64,000 nt of DNA, taken from assembly GCF_013823385.1 (NCBI RefSeq), contig NZ_PNMA01000014.1, forward strand, positions 1 to 64,000, given 5' to 3'. This document shows positions 24,224 through 31,722 of the stretch, piece by piece (the stretch's first letter is position 1; every line of letters begins with the position of its first letter). The stretch comes from Hyphomonas sp. Lineage in GTDB: Bacteria > Pseudomonadota > Alphaproteobacteria > Caulobacterales > Hyphomonadaceae. The position numbers and the translations under genes are program-made. The notes beneath the pieces were generated by a model. It was not told the DNA's origin, searched no databases, and worked only from the letters and a program-made list of their open reading frames with translations.

Positions 24224-24843
24224 TTATCGGGCGTCTGAGGGGTGAGGTCGCCGCCGTCGGGCTCGACCATGTGCTGATCGATGTGAATGGCGTTGGATAT
24301 GTCGCCCTCGCCGGCACGCGCCTGCTGGCAAGGCTGCAGACCGGCGACAAGATCACCGCCCATATCGAAACGCGCGTCACCGAAAGCTCGATTACGCTCT
24401 TTGCCTTTGCCACCGATGAAGAACGCGCCTGGTTCGTGCGCCTTCAGGATGTGCCGGGCGTGGCCGGAAAATCCGCCCTCGCCATTCTCGACGGGCTTTC
24501 TCCGGCAGAAATCATGGATGCCATCGCGCTGGGCGATGCAGGCGCCTTCACCCGCGCCAAGGGTATCGGCAAGAAACTCGGTGAACGGATCGTGACGGAG
24601 CTTTCCGGCAAGGCGCCCCCGCTCGGCCGGTTCGGAAAGTTTGAAGTGGCCGCCGTTGCCGGGCTCGCCTCCGCGCAGCCTGCATCTGCCGCCACCGGCG
24701 CGCGCGGCGAGGCCGTCAGCGCGCTGGTCAATCTCGGCTACACCCAGGGCGAAGCGGCCAAGGCCGTGGCGATCGCCGCCAAAGATGGCGCTGAAGATGT
24801 CGGCGTGCTGGTCAAGGGCGCGCTGAAGGAGCTGGCACGGTGA
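24220..24843 (+). CDS. ruvA: Holliday junction branch migration protein
   Basis: A 207-residue junction-binding protein. It opens with MIIGRLRG and the OB-fold domain (about 1-63). The helix-hairpin-helix motifs follow (DVPGVAGKSALAIL and AKGIGKKLGERI), then a flexible Ala-rich linker and the RuvB-contacting domain III (about 160-207, ALVNLGYTQGEAAKAV). The start overlaps the ruvC stop (ATGA). Unlike the tight ruvA-ruvB spacing common elsewhere, a 187-bp gap containing a repeat mosaic follows. Confidence 0.95.
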   Translation: MIIGRLRGEVAAVGLDHVLIDVNGVGYVALAGTRLLARLQTGDKITAHIETRVTESSITLFAFATDEERAWFVRLQDVPGVAGKSALAILDGLSPAEIMDAIALGDAGAFTRAKGIGKKLGERIVTELSGKAPPLGRFGKFEVAAVAGLASAQPASAATGARGEAVSALVNLGYTQGEAAKAVAIAAKDGAEDVGVLVKGALKELAR

Positions 24844-24860
24844 GCCGCGCGAAACGACCC

Positions 24861-25006
24861 CTTGCCCCTCTCCCACGCAATGGGAGAGGAGGGGCCCATT
24901 GCGAAGCAATGGGAGGTGAGGGTCTTGAAACATTCGTGAGCGCAGAAGGCCCTCACCTCCCACGCCTCCGGCGCGGGTCCCCCCTCTCCCGCAAGCGGGA
25001 GAGGGG
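24861..25006. repeat. REP-like hairpin mosaic inside the ruv operon
   Basis: Three perfect hairpins lie between ruvA and ruvB: 24867-24875/24881-24889, 24895-24902/24906-24913 and 24981-24992/24995-25006. The 12-mer GGGAGGTGAGGG at 24911-24922 is also repeated in inverted form at 24950-24961. Reverse-complemented, 24897-24922 matches 148-173 at the left edge with one mismatch. This looks like a mobile or dispersed intergenic element that has entered the operon, and it may alter ruvB transcript stability. Confidence 0.8.
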
Positions 25007-25030
25007 TACGGCTGCGCCGGGAGGCAAGGC

Positions 25031-26059
25031 ATGACCCGCAAAGATTCTCTCGCCGATCCCAACGCGCAAGGCGGCGACGCGCTCGACCGCGCCCTCCGTC
25101 CACAGACGTTTGAGGATTATGTCGGTCAGCGCAAGGCGAAGGCCAATCTCAAGGTCTATGTCGAGGCCGCGCGCGGGCGCAAGGAAGCGCTCGACCATGT
25201 GCTCCTCTTCGGCCCGCCCGGCCTTGGCAAGACGACGCTGGCGCAGATCCTCGCCCGCGAAATGGGCGTCGGTTTCCGCGCGACCTCCGGGCCTGTGATT
25301 GCCAAGGCGGGCGACCTGGCCGCCATCCTTACCAATCTTGAACCCAATGATGTGCTGTTCATTGATGAGATCCACCGCCTGCCCGCCATCGTGGAGGAAA
25401 TCCTCTATCCGGCGATGGAGGATTATGCCCTCGACATCGTGATCGGGGAGGGGCCGGCGGCGCGTTCGGTGCGGCTCGATCTTGCGCCCTTCACGCTGGT
25501 GGGCGCCACGACGCGCGCCGGCCTTCTGGCGACGCCGCTGCGCGACCGGTTCGGCATTCCGGTTCGGCTCGAATTTTACGAGGCCGAGGAGCTTGGCCGC
25601 ATCGTCATGGCGGCCGGCCGCAAGCTTGGTGCTCAGATCACGGAAGATGGCGCGGTGGAGATCGCCGCCCGCGCCCGCGGCACGCCGCGGATCGCCCTGC
25701 GCCTCCTGCGCCGGGTGCGCGACTTTGCCGAGGCAGACGGGGCAGGCATCAACCGCGTCTCAGCCGCCAAGGCGCTCAAACGTCTGGAGATCGACGAAGA
25801 CGGCCTCGACGCGCTCGACCGACGCTATCTGCACGCCCTGGTCAAAACCTATGCCGGTGGTCCGGTCGGGGCCGATACGCTGGCCGCTGCCCTGTCAGAA
25901 GCGCGCGACGCGGTGGAAGACGTGATCGAGCCTTATCTGATGCAGAAAGGCTATGTGGCACGCACACCGCGCGGGCGGGTGGCTGCCCCGCTGGCCTATG
26001 AGCGCCTGGGCCTGAAAGCGCCGGGGGGGCAGCAATCAGCGCTTTTTGATGAGGAGTGA
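25031..26059 (+). CDS. ruvB: Holliday junction ATP-dependent DNA helicase
   Basis: A 342-residue hexameric AAA+ motor that drives branch migration with RuvA. Walker A ([10 protein letters not shown]), Walker B (FIDEIHRL), sensor 1 in GATTRAG, the arginine finger region (LRDRFGIP) and the C-terminal winged helix (about 260-335, with [11 protein letters not shown]) are complete. The ATG at 25031 follows GGGAGG. The upstream repeat mosaic separates it from ruvA, so it may rely partly on its own promoter. Confidence 0.96.
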   Translation: MTRKDSLADPNAQGGDALDRALRPQTFEDYVGQRKAKANLKVYVEAARGRKEALDHVLLFGPPGLGKTTLAQILAREMGVGFRATSGPVIAKAGDLAAILTNLEPNDVLFIDEIHRLPAIVEEILYPAMEDYALDIVIGEGPAARSVRLDLAPFTLVGATTRAGLLATPLRDRFGIPVRLEFYEAEELGRIVMAAGRKLGAQITEDGAVEIAARARGTPRIALRLLRRVRDFAEADGAGINRVSAAKALKRLEIDEDGLDALDRRYLHALVKTYAGGPVGADTLAAALSEARDAVEDVIEPYLMQKGYVARTPRGRVAAPLAYERLGLKAPGGQQSALFDEE

Positions 26060-26062
26060 GAT

Positions 26063-26470
26063 ATGTTGGAAGGAAGCTGCTTTTGCGGCGCGGTGGCTTA
26101 TCGAGCAGAAAGTATAGGACCGATTGGGCATTGCCATTGCCGGACCTGCCAGAAGACCCATTCAGCAGCTTTTGCGACGACGGCGCGGGCACCCCGCTCC
26201 GGATTTGCCTGGACGAAAGGCGCAAATATCGTTGCCAACATTGAGTCCACTCCGGGCAAGTTGCGCCATTTCTGTCCCAGATGCGGATCGCACCTTGTTG
26301 CCGAATGGAAGGATCAGGACGCCGTTATTCTGCGGGTCGCCAGTCTCGACACGCCCCTCCCTTCGAAGCCTGTCATCCATATCTGGACGAGCCATCAGGC
26401 GGCCCTTTTCGACTTTGACGATGGCCTGCCGCGTTTGCCTGAAGGTGTTCCGAGGCCAGCTGGAAGTTAG
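26063..26470 (+). CDS. GFA/CENP-V-type zinc protein
   Basis: A 135-residue member of the glutathione-dependent formaldehyde-activating (GFA) family. Zinc sites are formed by SCFCGAVAY near the N-terminus, HCHCRTCQK in the middle and FCPRCGSH. It is the size of the single-domain members, many of which have no proven activity on formaldehyde. It lies 3 bp past the ruvB stop, so it is probably co-transcribed with it, and its last 4 bp overlap the convergent DUF983 gene. Confidence 0.88.
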   Translation: MLEGSCFCGAVAYRAESIGPIGHCHCRTCQKTHSAAFATTARAPRSGFAWTKGANIVANIESTPGKLRHFCPRCGSHLVAEWKDQDAVILRVASLDTPLPSKPVIHIWTSHQAALFDFDDGLPRLPEGVPRPAGS

Positions 26471-26832
26471 CGGTCCTGATCCATCGCCCATAAGAGGCCG
26501 ATGATCGCGCCCTTGATCCGGGGAAGGAGCATCAGAACGGCGAGGATCGCAAACGCGCCCAGCGTCGGCAGCTTGATCCAGATGGGCCAATTTTCCTGCC
26601 GCGCGCTGATGAAAGTCAGCCCCGCCAGGAATGGCCCGAGGATCAGCACGGTCAGCCAGGGCGGGCCGTCCTCGGCGCGGATGCGCCCGATCGGCGCGCC
26701 GCACACGCTGCACTCGGAAACCTGCTTCAGATACCGCGCATAGAGTTTCCCGCGCCCGCAATTCGGGCAGCGATGGCCAAGCCCCCGCAGCACGGGCAGC
26801 ATGGGGGAAGGGGGCGGCGCGGTCTCTGGCAT
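26467..26832 (-). CDS. DUF983 zinc-ribbon membrane protein
   Basis: A 121-residue protein: a cytoplasmic zinc ribbon (CPNCGRGKLYARYLK followed by CSVCGAPIG) and two transmembrane segments (about 58-78 and 86-106). This matches DUF983. In many alphaproteobacteria such genes lie next to haem-copper oxidase or formation genes, but not here. The function is unknown. Its 3' end overlaps the GFA gene by 4 bp in convergent orientation. Confidence 0.87.
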   Translation of the reverse strand: MPETAPPPSPMLPVLRGLGHRCPNCGRGKLYARYLKQVSECSVCGAPIGRIRAEDGPPWLTVLILGPFLAGLTFISARQENWPIWIKLPTLGAFAILAVLMLLPRIKGAIIGLLWAMDQDR

Positions 26833-26908
26833 CCCTCCGCTTACACCCGGAAAGCGCTCCCCTGTTATGAGGGATGACGCCGCATGGCGGTCCTGCTAGC
26901 ATTTTGCC

Positions 26909-28051
26909 ATGGGGATGGGCTGGGACGAGATTGAGAAAATTGACGGCTTTGCCGGGCTGCGGGCGCATGCCGAAACCAATGTGCTGCCCCTTCTGGAAAA
27001 TGCCGGGCTGACAGCCAGTGACGGCGCCCGCCTCAAGCGCCGGCTCAGCCGGGCCGTCTCTGGCGGCTTCATTGCCTTCGTTCTCAGCTTCCTGCTGGTG
27101 CAGGCGCTCCTGCCGGATAGCTGGTGGGGGGAGACCCTGGTATTCATCCTGTTTCCGCTGCTTTTCCTGGGCTGCCTCCTCGGGTCTCTGCTCCTCTACT
27201 GGCGCAGCTTCCTTCGTCTGGTGCTGGATGCCAAGACGCGCTTTCTAGTCCGGGCGCGGGCCTTGTCTGCTTTGGGAGAGCCGCTTGGTCTTTCCTATGT
27301 GGCCATGCCGGGCGGCATGCCTCCCGCGCTCAAATGGCTGGCCGGGCAATCCTGGGCCCCGGCCGAGCTCAAGGATGCTGCTGGCGCGCTGGAGCAGGCC
27401 GGCGGCATGGAGGAGGCGGTGGCCGCCGCGCGCGACGCCGGCCTGATGATCGAGTCGAATGTCTATGTCATTGGCTCGGCTGAGCAGAAGGCGCAGTATC
27501 AGGAGACTGCAGCCCGGCACGCGCAGGTCGAGGACGGCTTCCACGGCCGGCGCGGCGGGATCGATTTCGAGCTGTTTGAATGGGTTGAGCGTGTGGAGAA
27601 AGCCCCCTCGATCCACCATCTGGTGATCGTGCTGGAGGCGCCGCTGACCCTCCACGGCGTCACCCAGCTGCGCGCCCGCAAGACGGGCTGGCCACAGGAC
27701 ACGGCCGCCGGGTTTACCGAGGTCGATCTTGGCCCACGCGCCTTCGGCGAGCTTTACCGGCTGCGCTCCACCGATCAGGTGGAGGCGCGGGCCATCTTCA
27801 ATCCGGCGGTGATTGAGCGGGTGATCGCGCTGGCCGAAGGCGGCGCCTTCCGGGCCGTCGGGAAGGGCAGCCGGCTGGTATTCGATTTTCCGGGGGCAGA
27901 CCGGTTTGCGCTGATTGACTTGGTCACCGGTGCCTGGAGCCCGGAAACGCTGGAGCGCACGGCGAGCGATCTGGCCGCTGCGCTCGCCCTGGTCGATACC
28001 CTGGCCCATGCCTTCATGCTGGCGAGAAAGTCTGATACGGGCGGGACATGA
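26909..28051 (+). CDS. DUF3137-like membrane protein
   Basis: A 380-residue protein with a soluble N-terminal region, two adjacent transmembrane segments (about residues 52-70 and 75-95) and a large cytoplasmic C-terminal part. The segment HAQVEDGFHGRRGGIDFELFEWVER resembles the DUF3137 domain. No enzyme residues are evident. The start is 26909; a second ATG two codons in is equally possible. It overlaps ybgC by 4 bp, so the two are translated together. Confidence 0.7.
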   Translation: MGMGWDEIEKIDGFAGLRAHAETNVLPLLENAGLTASDGARLKRRLSRAVSGGFIAFVLSFLLVQALLPDSWWGETLVFILFPLLFLGCLLGSLLLYWRSFLRLVLDAKTRFLVRARALSALGEPLGLSYVAMPGGMPPALKWLAGQSWAPAELKDAAGALEQAGGMEEAVAAARDAGLMIESNVYVIGSAEQKAQYQETAARHAQVEDGFHGRRGGIDFELFEWVERVEKAPSIHHLVIVLEAPLTLHGVTQLRARKTGWPQDTAAGFTEVDLGPRAFGELYRLRSTDQVEARAIFNPAVIERVIALAEGGAFRAVGKGSRLVFDFPGADRFALIDLVTGAWSPETLERTASDLAAALALVDTLAHAFMLARKSDTGGT

Positions 28052-28500
28052 CCCTTCCTGTTCTCGACGCCCAGAATTTCGATGCCGCGCGCCAGCACTG
28101 GATTGCCGTCCGCGTCTATTACGAAGACACAGATTTCACCGGCATGGTCTATCACGCCAACTATCTGCGCTTCTTTGAGCGGGGCCGGTCAGACCATCTG
28201 CGCGATGCAGGCATCTCGCACCAGTCGCTGCTGGCGCGGGAAGACCCGGCCGCCTTTACCCTCACCAATGTAAACGTCACCTATCGCAAGCCTGCCAAGG
28301 TGGACGATCTGCTGCATATCCGCACCCGCTATCTCGGCATGGATGGCCCCCGCATCCGCTTCTCCCAGACCTGCCTGCGCGGCGATGAAGTGCTGGCCGA
28401 AGCGGAGATCACGGCGGTGATGATCCATGCCGATGGCCGCTTGCGCCGCCCGATCCGGGAAATTTCCGAACATCTCGAAGCCTATCGCTGGCGCGGCTAG
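28048..28500 (+). CDS. ybgC: Tol-Pal-associated acyl-CoA thioesterase
   Basis: A 150-residue hot-dog thioesterase of the YbgC/4-hydroxybenzoyl-CoA thioesterase group, which hydrolyses short-chain or acyl-ACP thioesters at the inner membrane. The active-site segment is YYEDTDFTGMVYHANYLRFF, with the catalytic Asp in DFTGMV. It normally stands directly before tolQ. Here a PadR repressor gene and its operator intervene (28574-29256). Its ATG overlaps the DUF3137 stop. Confidence 0.92.
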   Translation: MTLPVLDAQNFDAARQHWIAVRVYYEDTDFTGMVYHANYLRFFERGRSDHLRDAGISHQSLLAREDPAAFTLTNVNVTYRKPAKVDDLLHIRTRYLGMDGPRIRFSQTCLRGDEVLAEAEITAVMIHADGRLRRPIREISEHLEAYRWRG

Positions 28501-28568
28501 CCCCGCGCGGCTGGCCCGGTCTGAAGCGGCGAGCAGCCTGGCTGCGAGGAAATTTCCGTGCCGGAGAC

Positions 28569-28615
28569 TTGCATTTAGATATATCGAAATTATCTTCAAT
28601 TTCGATATATCTAAA
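28569..28615 (+). promoter_or_regulatory. YqjI-type operator and promoter
   Basis: A perfect 18-bp inverted repeat (28574-28591 with 28598-28615) has a 6-bp ATCTTC centre and contains GATATATCGAAATT. A possible -35 TTGCAT (28569-28574) is 16 bp from a -10-like TATCTT (28591-28596) at the centre. E. coli YqjI is known to bind TCGAAATTTCGATATAT-like palindromes, and a YqjI-like gene follows at 28702. Its own repressor is therefore the likely ligand. Confidence 0.75.
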
Positions 28616-28701
28616 AGGTGTATCAATGAGCCAATACTCTGATCAAACCCCTCAAGAAAAACGCTTCAGGCTGCCAGAGGCGCCGAGGCAAAGGAGACTT
28701 C

Positions 28702-29256
28702 ATGTATATGCATCACAGAGGCTGCCGGCATGAGCGCTGGCATATGAAAATGCACCGGATGGGCGGGCATCGCCGGGGGCCAGGTGGCCGCCGGGGCGGG
28801 CGCGCGCTGGGCCATGGAGACCTGCGTCTCCTGATCCTCAGCCTGATCGCCGAAACGCCGCGCCATGGCTATGACCTCATCCAGGAAATCGAGACCCGGA
28901 CCGGGGGCACCTACAAGCCGAGCCCCGGTGTCATGTATCCGGCGCTGGAAATCATTCAGGACCTCGGCTGGGCCGAAGTGCGCACCGAGGAGGGCAAGAA
29001 AACCTTCCACATCACCGATGCCGGGCAGGCAGAGCTTGAGCGGGAAGCGGAGGTCGTTGACGCCATCCACGCCCGTCTGGCCGATCTTCTGGAGGCGGAC
29101 GAAGCGGCAGACCCCGCAGATGTCCGCAGCGCCATGCACCGGCTGCGCCATGCGGTGATTTCGGCGGTGCGGGAGCGTGAGGCCGATGAGGCCCGCAAGC
29201 GCCGCATTGCGGAGATCCTCACTGCGGCCAGGGACGAAATCGCCAAGCTCGGCTGA
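28702..29256 (+). CDS. His-rich PadR repressor, YqjI-like
   Basis: A 184-residue PadR regulator with a His/Arg-rich N-terminal extension (about residues 1-35: six or more His including MHHRGCRHERWH) that may bind Ni or Fe. The winged helix (about 36-105) includes GHGDLRLLILSLI, RHGYDLIQEIE and KPSPGVMYPAL, close to E. coli YqjI. The C-terminal helix dimerises PadR proteins. YqjI represses a ferric reductase gene (yqjH) and itself; no yqjH gene is adjacent here. The ATG follows AAGGAG. Confidence 0.85.
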   Translation: MYMHHRGCRHERWHMKMHRMGGHRRGPGGRRGGRALGHGDLRLLILSLIAETPRHGYDLIQEIETRTGGTYKPSPGVMYPALEIIQDLGWAEVRTEEGKKTFHITDAGQAELEREAEVVDAIHARLADLLEADEAADPADVRSAMHRLRHAVISAVREREADEARKRRIAEILTAARDEIAKLG

Positions 29257-29565
29257 GCAGGCGGTATCTCAAAGGGAAGCGGGGCGCCGGAAGGCGTCCC
29301 GCTTTTTCGCTTCTGAAGGGGCGTCGCGGCCGCCTTCGGCCCGGCGGAAGATTAAGAATCTGCCATAATGGCTTAACCATCATGCAGTAAGGCTCATATC
29401 GACTGAGCAAAGCCTGCAACACGCCGTGTTTCTGCCGGATTTGCACTAGATTACAGTGCGGAAATAACCAGTGCCTGCAGTTGAACCCACCCGCGTTTCT
29501 GCTACCGCAGAAGCGGTTCGGGGCAGGGTGATTTGCCCCGGCGGGCCAAGGAGATGACAAGACCC
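29257..29565. other. Intergenic region before tolQ
   Basis: This 309-bp gap holds the terminator at 29277-29307 and then AT-richer DNA. A tentative promoter is TTGCAC (29441-29446), 16 bp from AATAAC (29463-29468), and an AAGGAG ribosome site lies at 29548-29553. No gene or other repeat is apparent. It is the likely start of the tol operon transcript. Confidence 0.45.
29277..29307 (+). terminator. Rho-independent terminator of the padR unit
   Basis: A 12-bp stem with one G-T wobble (29277-29288 with 29293-29304) and a GGAA loop ends in TTTTT (29303-29307). It stands 21 bp past the padR stop and separates padR from the tol operon. Confidence 0.88.
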
Positions 29566-30276
29566 ATGGAAACGGAAGCAATCGGCACGGTTGCCAGCCA
29601 TTCGGATTTTTCCCTGATCAGCCTGCTGATGGCTGCTGATCCGGTCGTGAAACTGGTGCTGCTTGCGCTATTTCTTGCTTCGGTATGGTCGTGGATCGTG
29701 ATCGGCGAGAAATTCTTCAAACTGGGCGGCCTGAAGAAGTCTTCACGCGAATTTGAAGACGCCTTCTGGAGCGGCCGGGCCGGCGAGATCGACATGCGCC
29801 CCGGCCAGGGCGGCAAGGACCCTGCCAGCCGGGTATTCATCTCGGCGGCGCGGGAATGGTCGGATGCCGGCAAGGGCCCGGCCCCGGCAGAAGCCTCTGC
29901 CATCGTCAGCCGGGCCGAACGCTCGATGCGCGCCGCAGTAGACCGGGAGCTTGGCCGGGCAGGCAGCGGGCTTTCCATCCTCGCCACGATTGGCTCGGCC
30001 TCGCCCTTCATCGGCCTCTTCGGCACAGTCTGGGGCATCATGAACGCCTTCCTCAACATTGCCGAGCAGCAGGATACCAGCCTCGGCACCGTGGCTGGCC
30101 CGATCGCCGAAGCGCTCTTCGCCACTGGCCTTGGCCTCATCGCCGCCATCCCGGCGGTCATCTTCTACAACAAGTTCACCAGCGACCTGACCAAGCTCGC
30201 CGACCAGCTCGACACCTTTTCCCAGGATGTCCTCGTGCGCCTGTCGCGGCGCGCGTCGGATACGGCGCGGGACTGA
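29566..30276 (+). CDS. tolQ: Tol-Pal system proton channel subunit TolQ
   Basis: A 236-residue inner-membrane protein of the ExbB/TolQ/MotA family. Transmembrane segments lie near residues 25-45, 138-158 and 170-190. The conserved ATIGSASPFIGLFGTVWGIM segment and the pore-facing APIAEALFATGLGLIAAIPA are present. With TolR it carries protons to energise TolA. The start at 29566 is set 12 bp after AAGGAG; an ATG at 29554 abuts that site and is unlikely. It heads the tol operon. Confidence 0.94.
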   Translation: METEAIGTVASHSDFSLISLLMAADPVVKLVLLALFLASVWSWIVIGEKFFKLGGLKKSSREFEDAFWSGRAGEIDMRPGQGGKDPASRVFISAAREWSDAGKGPAPAEASAIVSRAERSMRAAVDRELGRAGSGLSILATIGSASPFIGLFGTVWGIMNAFLNIAEQQDTSLGTVAGPIAEALFATGLGLIAAIPAVIFYNKFTSDLTKLADQLDTFSQDVLVRLSRRASDTARD

Positions 30277-30285
30277 GGAGCACCC

Positions 30286-30735
30286 ATGGGCCTGATCCTC
30301 GGTTCTGGTGGCAAGGGCGGGCGGCGCGGACGCCGGTCCCTGAATGCCGAAATCAACGTGACCCCGTTCGTGGACGTCATGCTGGTGCTGCTCATCGTGT
30401 TCATGGTGACGGCGCCGATGCTGGTGCGCGGCGAACAGCTGAACCTGCCGCGAACAACATCCGCCCCGCTCAAATCCGATCCCAACGACGCGCCGCTGAC
30501 CGTCTGGGTCAAGGCCGATGGCACGGTCCTGATCCAGCAGACCGAAGTGCCCGTAGAGGCCCTCGGCGCCCAGCTGCAGGCGATTGTGGGGGAGGGGTAC
30601 GACAAGGACGTGTTCCTCTATGCCGATGAAAGCGTGCCCTATGGCATTGTCATGGACGTGACCGCCGAAGTCCGCGGCGCCGGCTTCACCCGCATGTCCT
30701 TCATCACCGAACAGAAGACCAACACCCCCCGCTGA
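30286..30735 (+). CDS. tolR: Tol-Pal system protein TolR
   Basis: A 149-residue ExbD/TolR protein. The membrane segment (about residues 30-47) holds the proton-relay Asp in VTPFVDVMLVLLIVFM, after an unusually basic N-terminus (GGKGGRRGRRS). The periplasmic domain ends KTNTPR. The gene follows tolQ by 9 bp and TolA follows at 23 bp. It shares one operon and one complex with TolQ. Confidence 0.94.
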   Translation: MGLILGSGGKGGRRGRRSLNAEINVTPFVDVMLVLLIVFMVTAPMLVRGEQLNLPRTTSAPLKSDPNDAPLTVWVKADGTVLIQQTEVPVEALGAQLQAIVGEGYDKDVFLYADESVPYGIVMDVTAEVRGAGFTRMSFITEQKTNTPR

Positions 30736-30758
30736 CCCCTGAGGAGCCAGCTTAACGA

Positions 30759-31682
30759 ATGCTTCGTGGCCTGACAGTTTCCGCTCTTGTGCATGCCAGC
30801 GTGCTGGCCATGGCGGTTATGTCATGGCCGCACAAGAAGGATGAGTGCCAGGAGCAGATCGACCGCATCCGCCGTGAGCAGCCCGGCATCAGCTCGGTCG
30901 AGATCCTGATGCAGCTGCCCCAGTGCGCCTCTTCGGCCGACCTGCCCATCGACTTCCTCGAGATCGGCCGCATTTCCGACGTCGCCGAGCTGCGCAAATC
31001 CGATACGCCCCAGCCCGAGGCCCAGCCGGAAGCCGCGCCCCAGCCGGTGGAAGAACAGCCGCCCCCGCCCGAGCCCGAACCTGCCCCGGAGCCTGAGCCC
31101 GAGGTGGCCGTCCCCGATCCGCGCAAGCCCGAGCCGGAGCCACCGAAAAAGCCCGAGCCCAAGCCTGAGCCGAAGAAGGAAGAACCCAAGCCGAAGCCCA
31201 AGCCGGTGGAGAAACCCCCGGCCAAGCCGAAGGATGACCTCTCCTTCCTGGACGATTTCGAAAGCGCGCTGCAATCCAAGCGCACCTCCGAGCAGCGCCC
31301 CGATGCCCAGCAGACGGACCGTCCCGTGCTGGCCAATTCAGACCGCGACCAGGCCGGGGCGGGCGCGCGCACCGGCGCGACCGCGTCGCTGCAGGCGGCC
31401 CTGCGCCGCCAGATCATGGAATGCTGGGCCACGGTCGACGACCTGCCGCCCGAGCATCAGATCGATGTTACCGTAAATATGAAGCTGGCCCGCGATGGCT
31501 CTGTGATAAGCACAAGCCTGCTCACCCCCCGCTCGCGCCCTGTCGGCCGGTCGGGCATTGCGGTTGACCGCGCGTTGCTGGCAGTCCGTAAATGCGGTGA
31601 GATCGGGAATTATCGCCTGCCGGCGGATGATTACGAGCTTTGGAAAGATATCGACGTGACGCTTGGCCCGAAGCAGGGTTGA
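30759..31682 (+). CDS. tolA: Tol-Pal system protein TolA
   Basis: A 307-residue envelope-spanning protein. One N-terminal membrane segment (about 8-24) is followed by a periplasmic stalk (about 85-165) built from Pro/Glu/Lys repeats rather than the Ala/Lys coiled coil of E. coli. The C-terminal TolA domain III (about 200-300) has two Cys (MECWATVDD and VRKCGEIG), likely a disulfide. It connects TolQR to TolB and Pal at the outer membrane. Assigned from order, topology and the domain III pattern. Confidence 0.88.
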   Translation: MLRGLTVSALVHASVLAMAVMSWPHKKDECQEQIDRIRREQPGISSVEILMQLPQCASSADLPIDFLEIGRISDVAELRKSDTPQPEAQPEAAPQPVEEQPPPPEPEPAPEPEPEVAVPDPRKPEPEPPKKPEPKPEPKKEEPKPKPKPVEKPPAKPKDDLSFLDDFESALQSKRTSEQRPDAQQTDRPVLANSDRDQAGAGARTGATASLQAALRRQIMECWATVDDLPPEHQIDVTVNMKLARDGSVISTSLLTPRSRPVGRSGIAVDRALLAVRKCGEIGNYRLPADDYELWKDIDVTLGPKQG

Positions 31683-31722
31683 GACAGATACGCCGCAAGA
31701 ATTCGATGAGGAGTCCGAACTG

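Noticed and set aside
30990-31230. Pro/Glu/Lys direct repeats
   Set aside because: They are the coding repeat of the TolA stalk, not a DNA-level repeat element.
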